Assembly: GCA_016302195.1 (NCBI GenBank)
Contig: JAEDOA010000035.1
Coordinates: 1 to 12,652, forward strand
DNA: 12,652 nucleotides
Direction of reading: 5' to 3'
Origin: Erysipelotrichaceae bacterium
Lineage (GTDB): Bacteria; Bacillota_I; Bacilli_A; Erysipelotrichales; Erysipelotrichaceae
Part shown: piece by piece, positions 1 to 5,544 of the stretch
How the letters are laid out: every line of letters begins with the position of its first letter
How positions within the stretch are numbered: position 1 is the stretch's first letter
The notes under the pieces: model-generated
Database searches by the model: none
The model's input: only the letters and a program-made list of their open reading frames with translations
What the model was told of the DNA's origin: nothing
Made by a program: the position numbers and the translations under genes

Positions 1-20
1 ATACCCATTTGAGGGATCAT
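1..20 (-). CDS. possible start of a further gene, cut by the window edge
   Basis: An ATG at 20-18 follows a GAAGGA ribosome-binding-like sequence about 5 nt upstream (25-31) and reads Met-Ile-Pro-Gln-Met-Gly into the window edge. It lies just past the hairpin at 33-67, in the same direction as the two small genes before it. It would be a third gene of that cassette. Six codons are too few to identify a product, and the start itself is only suggested by the ribosome-binding site. Confidence 0.25.
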
Positions 21-32
21 CGTATCCTTCGA

Positions 33-67
33 AAAAGTGCAGTACGTTAGCAGCATACTGCACTTTT
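33..67 (-). terminator. hairpin with perfect 12-bp stem at the end of the small-gene pair
   Basis: AAAAGTGCAGTA (33-44) and TACTGCACTTTT (56-67) are exact reverse complements around an 11-nt loop. On the minus strand the stem is followed by a short T run, consistent with an intrinsic terminator or attenuator. The TAA stop of the 117-residue gene (49-47) lies in the loop and its last codons form one arm. A possible downstream start codon lies only 12 nt beyond the stem, so partial readthrough is possible. Confidence 0.6.
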
Positions 68-400
68 CTTTTGATTTGACTGAACTGTTGATATTGTACA
101 TTCAGCACATTGTTCTTTTAAAAGGTAATAGTACACCTTTAAATAAAACAGCTTATAGGGTAATACTTCCGTGTTCTTAACTGGGACATCATCATAAATG
201 ACAACTTTTTTGTTTTTAGTTGAAGCAATAATCTTATCCCAAGCCGGCTGTGTAAGAATACTCATTAAATAAGTCAAACTGATTTCAATATCAGGAACTT
301 CTATCGTTGAATAAGACAATTCAACAGCAGGATATTCCTGTTCATCTGTACTAATAGTCTCAAACAAGAAATCCTGATAAAACTTCTTATCCTTCTGCAT
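47..400 (-). CDS. small protein of unknown function (117 aa), second gene of a coupled pair
   Basis: I do not recognise this family. The chosen ATG (400-398) overlaps the TAA of the preceding gene as TAATG, which indicates translational coupling. A start 14 codons further upstream is possible but would overlap the neighbour by about 40 nt. The protein begins MQKDKKFYQDF and has an acidic first half. A Tyr/Leu-rich stretch lies near residues 80-95 (YKLFYLKVYYYLLKEQ), and the C-terminus carries Cys residues (EQCAEC, then a terminal Cys-Cys). There is no signal peptide and no long hydrophobic segment, so it is probably cytoplasmic. Small acidic coupled pairs of this kind occur as immunity genes, chaperones or phage accessory genes, but nothing in the residues decides between these. 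It is transcribed towards the hairpin at 33-67. Confidence 0.55.
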   Translation of the reverse strand: MQKDKKFYQDFLFETISTDEQEYPAVELSYSTIEVPDIEISLTYLMSILTQPAWDKIIASTKNKKVVIYDDVPVKNTEVLPYKLFYLKVYYYLLKEQCAECTISTVQSNQKKSAVCC

Positions 401-786
401 TAGAAATAGAACCCCAATCCAGTACCGTTTGATTCTGAACATTCAAGTAATTGAATAAACCTTAAAACCAATTCCTGGACATTGCTCTCCAGCGCCTTTC
501 CTTTAAGGCAATCAACTACTTCCTGCACTTTATCAAGATCTTCATTTTCAATAACGACTTCTTCATACATATTTATCAGTGAATCGCATTTTATATTTAT
601 TGGATCAAACAATACTGTTTCGAGCGGATAATATAAGTCTTCAAAAAAAGTCATTGATTCAAAACAGGAGTCGATCTCCCCTCTTTCATCATAAATGTCA
701 TTCAAATATAGCCTGTCCATTGCCTCCGCTGTTTTTGGAGAAATGATTTTATATTCGTGTGATAAATTAATGTATTGAAATTCCAT
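400..786 (-). CDS. small acidic protein of unknown function (128 aa), first gene of a coupled pair
   Basis: I do not recognise this family. The ATG at 786-784 is preceded by an AAAGGAAAG ribosome-binding sequence at good spacing. The protein is strongly acidic (many Glu/Asp, for example YEEVVIENEDLDKVQEVV around residues 74-91) and looks mainly helical in its second half. It has no transmembrane or export signal and ends Gly-Phe-Tyr-Phe. Its stop overlaps the next start as TAATG, so both proteins are probably made together and may interact. A weak TAAAAT (-10-like) lies upstream at about 811-816 with no convincing -35. The pair is divergent from the adjacent transposase remnant and seems slightly less AT-rich than the housekeeping genes, consistent with accessory DNA. 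An immunity-type role is possible but is speculation. Confidence 0.6.
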   Translation of the reverse strand: MEFQYINLSHEYKIISPKTAEAMDRLYLNDIYDERGEIDSCFESMTFFEDLYYPLETVLFDPINIKCDSLINMYEEVVIENEDLDKVQEVVDCLKGKALESNVQELVLRFIQLLECSESNGTGLGFYF

Positions 787-868
787 ATTTCTTTCCTTTC
801 TGATATGTCATTTTAAAGTGAGTCAGACGGTCTCTTTCATCACTTGCTGCTTTCCCCTTTAAATTTGA

Positions 869-1377
869 CGAAAACACGTAGGCTTTCTTAATGAATGGCT
901 TAATGAAAGTCAGAAGGAGAAAATGTTCTTTGAACTTGATGACAAATTTGAAATCCTTAGGGATCTCAAGGAGAAGTATTTTGAATTTGATGAACTGGCA
1001 AAGGAAAAACCTTATAAAGCCGCTGGACTGTTAGATAAACTAATTGATGAGTATGCCAATTGTAATCAGGAGATATTTAACAATTTTTCAGAGGTTATTA
1101 AAAAGCGCAGACAGTACATACTAAATTCTATACATTTGTAGAGGTTACTGACAAAAAAGGCAACAAGGTTATTAGAAGATTGGCTAATGGACCAATTGAA
1201 CAGTTTAACACTAATCCAAAGTCCCTTAGACGATTGGCAAGAGGAGTTAAAAACTTTGATTATGCTCGTAACAGGTTATTATGGTCATTAAGATCACAGG
1301 AAACAATACCTATTAGAAAATCAACTGACTACGTTAAAAGAACAGGCAAGAAACGTGGTAAATACAATAAGAAATAA
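869..1377 (+). pseudogene. ISL3-family transposase, C-terminal remnant with a frameshift
   Basis: Two frames together read as the end of an ISL3-type DDE transposase. From about 869 (after a TGA at 866-868) one frame gives a helical Glu/Lys-rich segment ending KKRRQYILNSI near 1132. The sequence then continues in another frame from about 1135 as FVEVTDKKGNKVIRRL, followed by NGPIEQFN at 1186-1209. NGPIE...N is the ISL3 signature that contains the last acidic residue of the DDE triad (Glu at 1198-1200). It is followed by the family's RRLARGVKNF...RNRLLWSL and a basic tail ending at TAA 1375-1377. A net shift of -1 (or +2) near 1130-1136 is needed. The N-terminal two thirds, with the other catalytic residues and the left terminal repeat, are absent, so the element is dead. 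An ATG at 923 with a nearby GGAG is most likely coincidental. Confidence 0.82.
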
Positions 1378-1404
1378 TAGAATTATATTAATGATTTGAG
1401 TCAA

Positions 1405-1442
1405 AAAAACTACTATCAGAGCATGCTCTGATAGTAGTTTTT
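1405..1442. terminator. perfect 38-bp palindrome, probable bidirectional terminator
   Basis: AAAAACTACTATCAGAGCA (1405-1423) is the exact reverse complement of 1424-1442. The A run 1403-1409 and T run 1438-1442 give a T tract after the stem in both directions. It lies 27 nt past the transposase stop and about 110 nt past the tsf stop, with no better hairpin between. It can therefore end transcription of rpsB-tsf (minus) and of the transposase remnant (plus). Confidence 0.75.
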
Positions 1443-1450
1443 AATACTTG

Positions 1451-1540
1451 TTTCCACTAAGTTCTCCACTAACTTCAAATTTAATCAGTCTACTAGTTTC
1501 TCCACTAATTATTTTGGAGTTTCCACTAATAAATTTGGAG
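1451..1540 (-). repeat. cluster of short TTAGTGGA repeats between tsf and its terminator
   Basis: On the minus strand two adjacent units, at 1540-1520 and 1519-1497, share 17 of 19 positions: CTCCAAA, three variable bases, ATTAGTGGA. Two further partial copies, TTAGTGGAGAA (1472-1462) and TTAGTGGAAA (1460-1451), follow after about 24 nt. The 1519-1497 unit can form a small CTCCA/TGGAG hairpin by itself. Function is not apparent. Binding sites, a decayed mobile-element end or slipped duplications are all possible. The spacing is too short and irregular for CRISPR. Confidence 0.6.
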
Positions 1541-1551
1541 AACCTTATTTA

Positions 1552-2436
1552 CTACTTTAATGCAGCCTGAACTTCTTCTACCCAGTTGTCTTTTTTCTTT
1601 TCGATACCTTCGCCTACTACATATAAGACAAAGCTTTCAACAGAAGAATTGTTTTCGCTTAAGTATGCTGATACTTTCTTATTTCCGTCTAAGATAAATG
1701 CCTGATCAACTAAACATAAATCCTGTAATGACTTTGAAACTCTTCCAGCAACCATTTTTTCGATGATAGAATCAGGTTTGCCAGCATTTTTAGGATCATT
1801 CTTAGCAATTTCTTTTTGAATTTCTGTTTCATGAGCAACGATTTCTGCAGGCATATGGTCTCTATCAACATATTGAGGCTTCATTGATGCAATCTGCATA
1901 GCAACTGGCTTGCCTACTTCTGCATTAGTACCATTAATAACAACTACACATGCTGTTTTTCCATCATGGTGAACATATGTTCCAAATTGCTGATCATCAG
2001 TTTTAGTTACAACTTCAAATCTTCTTAAAGTCATTTTTTCGCCAGTAGCAAATGATACAGTTGAAATTTCTTCGTTAACAGTACCAGCACCAACTTTTAA
2101 TGATAAAGCTTCTTCAACATCTTTTGGTTGATTGTCTAAGATAGTCTTAGCAACTAATTTAACCATATCTTTAAACTTGTCAGTTCTTGCAGTGAAATCT
2201 GTTTCAGAATTGATTTCAACGATAACAGCTTTATTACCTTCAGTAATAATTGTTGATAAACCTTCAGCAGCAACTCTTCCTGCTTTAGCTTGTGATTTAG
2301 CAATACCCTTTTCTCTTAACCAGTCAATGGCTTTTTCGATATCGTTATCATTTGCTTCCAATGCTTTTTTGCAGTCAAGCATTCCAGCGCCAGTCTTGTC
2401 TCTTAATTCCTTAACTAATTCAACTAAGTTTGCCAT
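1552..2436 (-). CDS. tsf: translation elongation factor Ts
   Basis: EF-Ts is the nucleotide-exchange factor that releases GDP from EF-Tu in the cytoplasm during translation. At 294 residues it has the normal length for bacteria. The N-terminal UBA-like helix carries the signature LRDKTGAGMLDCKKALEA (residues 11-28). The EF-Tu contact motif ETDF is at 78-81, where Asp and Phe are the residues that displace Mg2+ and open the nucleotide site. The two-part core and the C-terminal module (EGIEKKKDNWVEEVQAAL) follow. It begins 2 nt after the rpsB stop. Its ribosome-binding site GAGGAG (2449-2444) is formed by the last two Glu codons of rpsB, so the two genes are co-transcribed and probably coupled. 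The pyrH-frr genes that often follow tsf in Bacillota are absent; repeats and a transposase remnant follow instead. Confidence 0.98.
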   Translation of the reverse strand: MANLVELVKELRDKTGAGMLDCKKALEANDNDIEKAIDWLREKGIAKSQAKAGRVAAEGLSTIITEGNKAVIVEINSETDFTARTDKFKDMVKLVAKTILDNQPKDVEEALSLKVGAGTVNEEISTVSFATGEKMTLRRFEVVTKTDDQQFGTYVHHDGKTACVVVINGTNAEVGKPVAMQIASMKPQYVDRDHMPAEIVAHETEIQKEIAKNDPKNAGKPDSIIEKMVAGRVSKSLQDLCLVDQAFILDGNKKVSAYLSENNSSVESFVLYVVGEGIEKKKDNWVEEVQAALK

Positions 2437-2438
2437 AA

Positions 2439-3356
2439 TTACTCCTCACTTGTTTTTGTTTCAACAGGTGTTTCTGTTGTTGTTTCCTGAGTTACAACAG
2501 GTTTTTCCTTCTTTTCGAATTTACGATGATTTTGACGGTTGTTCTGTTGACGTCTTTCTTCGTTTTTGCTCTTTCTTCTTCTTTCGTTTTCAGCAGCTTG
2601 TTCTTGTACAGCAATGATAACATCACTCATAGTAACTTCTGGAAGTTCATCAGTAGTATAAGCAAATTCTAATAAACCGCCCTTTGCTTCAACAATTGCA
2701 TCATTCATAACACCAACTAATAACTTGATTGCTTTTACAGCATCATCATTACCAGGAATAGCATAATCCAAAATAGCAGGATCACAGTTTGTATCAGCAA
2801 TACCGAATACAGGAATGTTTAGCTTTCTAGCTTCTAATACAGCATTGTAATCTTCTTTTGGATCAACTACAAATAATGCATCAGGAAGCTTTTTCATTTC
2901 CTTAATACCGCCTAAGAAGTTTGTTAACTTTTCAGCTTCTTTTTTAATTAAAGCCTGTTCCTTTTTAGGATAGTTAGCAATTGTTCCAGTTTCTTCCATT
3001 TGTTCGATTTCTACCAATCTTCTAATTCTCTTTTGAATTGTACGATAGTTAGTTAATGTACCACCAAGCCATCTTTGGTTAACATAGAATGAACCACTTC
3101 TTAATGCTTCTTCCATAACGATTGCTTGAGCTTGCTTTTTAGTACCAACAAATAAAACTCTTCCGCCTCTTTCAGCAACAGCCTTTAATGCTGCATAAGC
3201 ATCATCAACTGCGTTAACAGTTTTTTCCAAATCGATGATATGAACTCCATTCTTTGCGCAATAGATATTGCTCTTTTGTCTTGGGTCCCATCTTCTTGTT
3301 TGATGTCCAAAGTGAACACCATTTTCCAATAATTTACGCATTGTAACAACTGACAT
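2439..3356 (-). CDS. rpsB: 30S ribosomal protein S2 with a long charged C-terminal tail
   Basis: S2 is a late-assembling protein of the small ribosomal subunit. The sequence opens with the family signature LLENGVHFGHQTRRWDP (residues 9-25). It contains RWLGGTLTN (95-103), DALFVVDP (159-166) and IPVFGIADTNCDP (181-193), all typical of S2. The protein has 305 residues. The fold ends near residue 255 and is followed by a tail of about 50 residues that is first basic (ERRRKSKNEERRQ) and then Thr/Glu-rich. Such extensions vary among lineages and are likely disordered. ATG 3356-3354 is preceded by a strong GAGAGGAA ribosome-binding site. It has its own promoter and a structured leader at 3357-3469, and is first in an rpsB-tsf operon. 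Autoregulation by S2 is plausible but not shown. Confidence 0.98.
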   Translation of the reverse strand: MSVVTMRKLLENGVHFGHQTRRWDPRQKSNIYCAKNGVHIIDLEKTVNAVDDAYAALKAVAERGGRVLFVGTKKQAQAIVMEEALRSGSFYVNQRWLGGTLTNYRTIQKRIRRLVEIEQMEETGTIANYPKKEQALIKKEAEKLTNFLGGIKEMKKLPDALFVVDPKEDYNAVLEARKLNIPVFGIADTNCDPAILDYAIPGNDDAVKAIKLLVGVMNDAIVEAKGGLLEFAYTTDELPEVTMSDVIIAVQEQAAENERRRKSKNEERRQQNNRQNHRKFEKKEKPVVTQETTTETPVETKTSEE

Positions 3357-3469
3357 AATTTATTTTTCCTCTCTTTCCGTTGTTTCCTCCATCACTTCTA
3401 ACAGTATGAACCAACTAATGGCCACGGAATACTGAATTCATGATGTGTGTAAAGGTGCGTAAAACACCG
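3357..3469 (-). promoter_or_regulatory. structured 5' leader of rpsB, candidate S2 autoregulatory RNA
   Basis: From the inferred start near 3469 the leader runs about 113 nt to the rpsB ATG. It can form a small hairpin GGTG/CACC (3468-3465 with 3457-3454). It can also form a nested long-range stem: CATCA (3445-3441) with TGATG (3394-3390), then an asymmetric internal loop, then CAGTAT (3434-3429) with ATACTG (3407-3402). An apical GCCA/TGGT helix (3422-3419 with 3413-3410) caps it. A TGATGGAGG stretch closes the outer helix, and the true ribosome-binding site GAGAGGAA follows downstream. Ribosomal-protein leaders of this kind often bind the encoded protein. I cannot match it to a known class from memory. 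Confidence 0.45.
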
Positions 3470-3475
3470 TTTATA

Positions 3476-3503
3476 ATTATAACATAAAAAGCACTAATGT
3501 ATA
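3476..3503 (-). promoter_or_regulatory. promoter of rpsB-tsf with extended -10
   Basis: On the minus strand TATAAT (3481-3476) is a perfect -10 and is preceded by TG at 3484-3483, making an extended -10. A -35-like TATACA (3503-3498; four of six consensus positions) is 16 nt upstream. The expected start is around 3469. The -35 lies inside the loop and arm of the gatD terminator. Confidence 0.7.
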
Positions 3504-3512
3504 GCGCTTTTT
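3486..3512 (-). terminator. terminator of the rbgA-gatD operon
   Basis: AAAAAGCGCTA and TAGTGCTTTTT form an 11-position stem with one mismatched position around a 5-nt loop. It starts 5 nt past the gatD stop and ends in a T tract on the minus strand. The arm is A-rich on the other side, so weak activity in the plus direction is also possible. Confidence 0.8.
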
Positions 3513-3517
3513 AAATA

Positions 3518-4219
3518 TTAATGCTTGAATTCTGCTAATTTTTCGTAACTCTGAAATTCCTGCAATCTAACTATATAAGCCTTTTTTAAATCTTGATAAT
3601 AGGCCATTTTATAATTGAGGGCTAATTGTTTTAACAGATATTCCGTAAAGTCGGGATTTAAGATAAGTAATGGACCAATTAGATAGGTTCCGAAAAAATT
3701 TTTATAATGGACACCTTCAATAGAATTATTATCCTTAAATCCAAATCCTTTTTCAACCTTAATAAAAGGCAAATCATTATTTATAGAGTTAGAAAACTGT
3801 GACTTAAAGCCCACAATTTTCATTCCATCAAAATCCCCTAAAAAGCAGGAATTGTGATGATGAGAATAATCTCTTATTGCTTCGAAGTTAAAAATGCCCA
3901 GTGCTTTATTGTCATCAATTTTCTTTCCAAATATTTCAAAGCTGTTTCCAGTTAAAAGGAAAAAGGTACCTTTCTCAATTAGATGTTCGATTCTATCTTT
4001 GTATTGCATCAGTTGTTTAATAATTACATCTTGATATCGTTCCATCATTGAGCCCATATATATTAAGTTGACATCATCATTTTTGACAAAATATGGTTCT
4101 TCATCAAAACCTGTCTTAATTAATTCGACATCATCAGTTATACATTTGAGTAAATACTCGATATTAAAGCTGTCTCCATATAAATCTGTTACATCGCTAT
4201 ATAAATATTCTATTTTCAT
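3518..4219 (-). CDS. gatD: GatD-like glutamine amidotransferase subunit lacking both catalytic residues
   Basis: In the standard MurT/GatD complex GatD is the class I (CobB/CobQ-like) glutaminase. It supplies ammonia for amidating D-Glu of lipid II. The 233 residues align with GatD throughout: IEKGTFFLLTGNSFEIFGKK (81-100) covers the nucleophile elbow, GMKIVGF (132-138) follows, and EGVHYKNFFGTYLIGPLL (168-185) covers the His region. The usual elbow is ICGGYQ with nucleophilic Cys; here it reads LTGNSFE, with Thr at residue 90. The usual GTYLHGP reads GTYLIGP, with Ile at 181. The glutamine-binding GGG-Q/A-D segment is MGSMMER (55-61), and the usual Arg region (residues 116-126) is DYSHHHNSCF. 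The frame is open and the fold motifs remain, so this looks like a maintained pseudoenzyme rather than decay. It starts 1 nt after murT (TAATATG) and ends at a terminator. Confidence 0.88.
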   Translation of the reverse strand: MKIEYLYSDVTDLYGDSFNIEYLLKCITDDVELIKTGFDEEPYFVKNDDVNLIYMGSMMERYQDVIIKQLMQYKDRIEHLIEKGTFFLLTGNSFEIFGKKIDDNKALGIFNFEAIRDYSHHHNSCFLGDFDGMKIVGFKSQFSNSINNDLPFIKVEKGFGFKDNNSIEGVHYKNFFGTYLIGPLLILNPDFTEYLLKQLALNYKMAYYQDLKKAYIVRLQEFQSYEKLAEFKH

Positions 4220-4220
4220 A

Positions 4221-5543
4221 TTAATACTTCTTTCTTATTTCATCTATCAAATACTGGCAATTACGATATTGATAAATGTCATGGACGATTGCGATTAACT
4301 CAATATCATTAGATAAATACTGAGCGCACTTCTTTTCATCTTCGATAGCTACAATCTTATTTTCATCTACATTTGCTAACAACAATCTTACCTTATAATC
4401 GTAGCATCTTACCCCTGCAACAATGATTTTATTAATATCACTTCTATTTAAGCACTCATAATCAGTATCATATATATAAGAGATTACCTCACTTCTCTCT
4501 TTTGAACGTATATCAAATAAGTCGTCTATAATTATAATTATTTCTTTTTTACCTTTTAGATTACTAACATAATCAAGTGCTCTTGATAAAGAAACAGGAT
4601 TTTGACCTTTTGTCATTTGACAGGTGAGAACTACATTATTAATCTTTTCTTCAAAAAATCTTGATTGAACAATTTTCATCTTAGAAAAATAGTCATTTAA
4701 GTTTTGTAGTCCAAATTCGCTGCATACAGTAATGGCAGCTAATTGATTATAAATATTAAACAAAGAATCATTAAGAAGACTATATCTAACATTGTTAACT
4801 TCCATTTTAGAATCATCATAATAATTTACTAAATAATCTGGCTTAGGGTTGGTAAATCCACAATTATCACAGTGTGCCTTACCAATATGATGATATCTGA
4901 TAAAATCAAAAGTCAACTTATGATAACATTTTGGGCATACCTTTATATCACAATTTCTACTATGGACTTGATTTTGCTCTTTATTTGACTTCGCAATTGA
5001 AAAGAATACTTTTTGTTGCTTATCTCCTAATTGGCAACTGATAAGATCGTCTGCATTTAAGATAAGCTTTGCGTCTTGAGGCAAACCTTCATTTATTTTA
5101 TTGAAGACAAAATCTGTATGTCCATTTCTACCCATTGTATCCATAAATAGATTGGTACATACTATATAATTCGGTTTTACAGCTGCCATTAAATCTTTAG
5201 TTGACAATTCATCAAATTCCAAAATAGCGACATCACTTTTAGGTTTATTAAAAATAGATGTATTTAAAATTAATGCCTTGGATAATCCCGGCCTCAAGTT
5301 ACACCCGTCTTTATTAAAGGCAACTTTATATCCGCTTTTTTCAAACAGATCCGCGATAATATTACAAGTAGTTGTCTTCCCGTTTGTACCAGTGACCGCA
5401 ATAACTGTTTTTGGTTTAGCAATATGATACAAAAACCTGTCATCAAACTTTAAGGCTACAATTCCCATTCTATCTGCTTCTTTGTTCTTTTCAAAAAAAC
5501 GATAATAGATTTTGCTCGCCCATAAACCTAAGAAAAATAACAT
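4221..5543 (-). CDS. murT: MurT, Mur-ligase-type lipid II isoglutaminyl synthase subunit
   Basis: MurT is the ATP-dependent Mur-ligase-like half of the complex that amidates the alpha-carboxyl of D-Glu in lipid II at the cytoplasmic membrane face. The protein has 440 residues. It has a hydrophobic/aromatic start (MLFFLGLWASKIYYRFF), the P-loop GTNGKT (52-57), and a central-domain LEFDELS (108-114). A four-Cys zinc ribbon, CPKC (203-206) and CDNC (225-228), is diagnostic for MurT. A DUF1727-like C-terminal domain follows. The normal C-terminal stretch NDN-ADG-DxSWxWD-DFE is degenerate here: IDDLFDIRSKERSEVISYIYD (339-359). The Asp that completes the glutaminase triad in Staphylococcus aureus may therefore be missing; that alignment is approximate. 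ATG 5543 was chosen over an upstream ATG at 5576 because of AAGGAG at 5556-5551. It begins 1 nt after xerC, and its partner gatD follows after 1 nt. Confidence 0.93.
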   Translation of the reverse strand: MLFFLGLWASKIYYRFFEKNKEADRMGIVALKFDDRFLYHIAKPKTVIAVTGTNGKTTTCNIIADLFEKSGYKVAFNKDGCNLRPGLSKALILNTSIFNKPKSDVAILEFDELSTKDLMAAVKPNYIVCTNLFMDTMGRNGHTDFVFNKINEGLPQDAKLILNADDLISCQLGDKQQKVFFSIAKSNKEQNQVHSRNCDIKVCPKCYHKLTFDFIRYHHIGKAHCDNCGFTNPKPDYLVNYYDDSKMEVNNVRYSLLNDSLFNIYNQLAAITVCSEFGLQNLNDYFSKMKIVQSRFFEEKINNVVLTCQMTKGQNPVSLSRALDYVSNLKGKKEIIIIIDDLFDIRSKERSEVISYIYDTDYECLNRSDINKIIVAGVRCYDYKVRLLLANVDENKIVAIEDEKKCAQYLSNDIELIAIVHDIYQYRNCQYLIDEIRKKY

Positions 5544-5544
5544 A

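Noticed and set aside
923..1141. Plus-strand reading frame of 72 codons with a GGAG upstream, as an independent small gene
   Set aside because: Its upstream frame stays open to 869 and the product matches the ISL3 region just before the NGPIE motif, so it is part of the broken transposase. The SD spacing to the ATG is too short.
1120..1160. Programmed frameshift in the transposase
   Set aside because: ISL3 transposases are made from one frame. The A run at 1153-1158 lies after the frame change and is not placed as a slippery site. The 5' part of the gene is missing anyway.
1451..1540. CRISPR array
   Set aside because: Units adjoin each other without spacers and later copies are partial.
2132..2617. 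Plus-strand open frame of 161 codons
   Set aside because: Antisense to tsf and rpsB. Composition is explained by the complement of these genes, with no own signals.
4068..4298. Plus-strand open frame over gatD/murT
   Set aside because: Shadow of real minus-strand genes. The hydrophobic appearance is due to AT-rich antisense.
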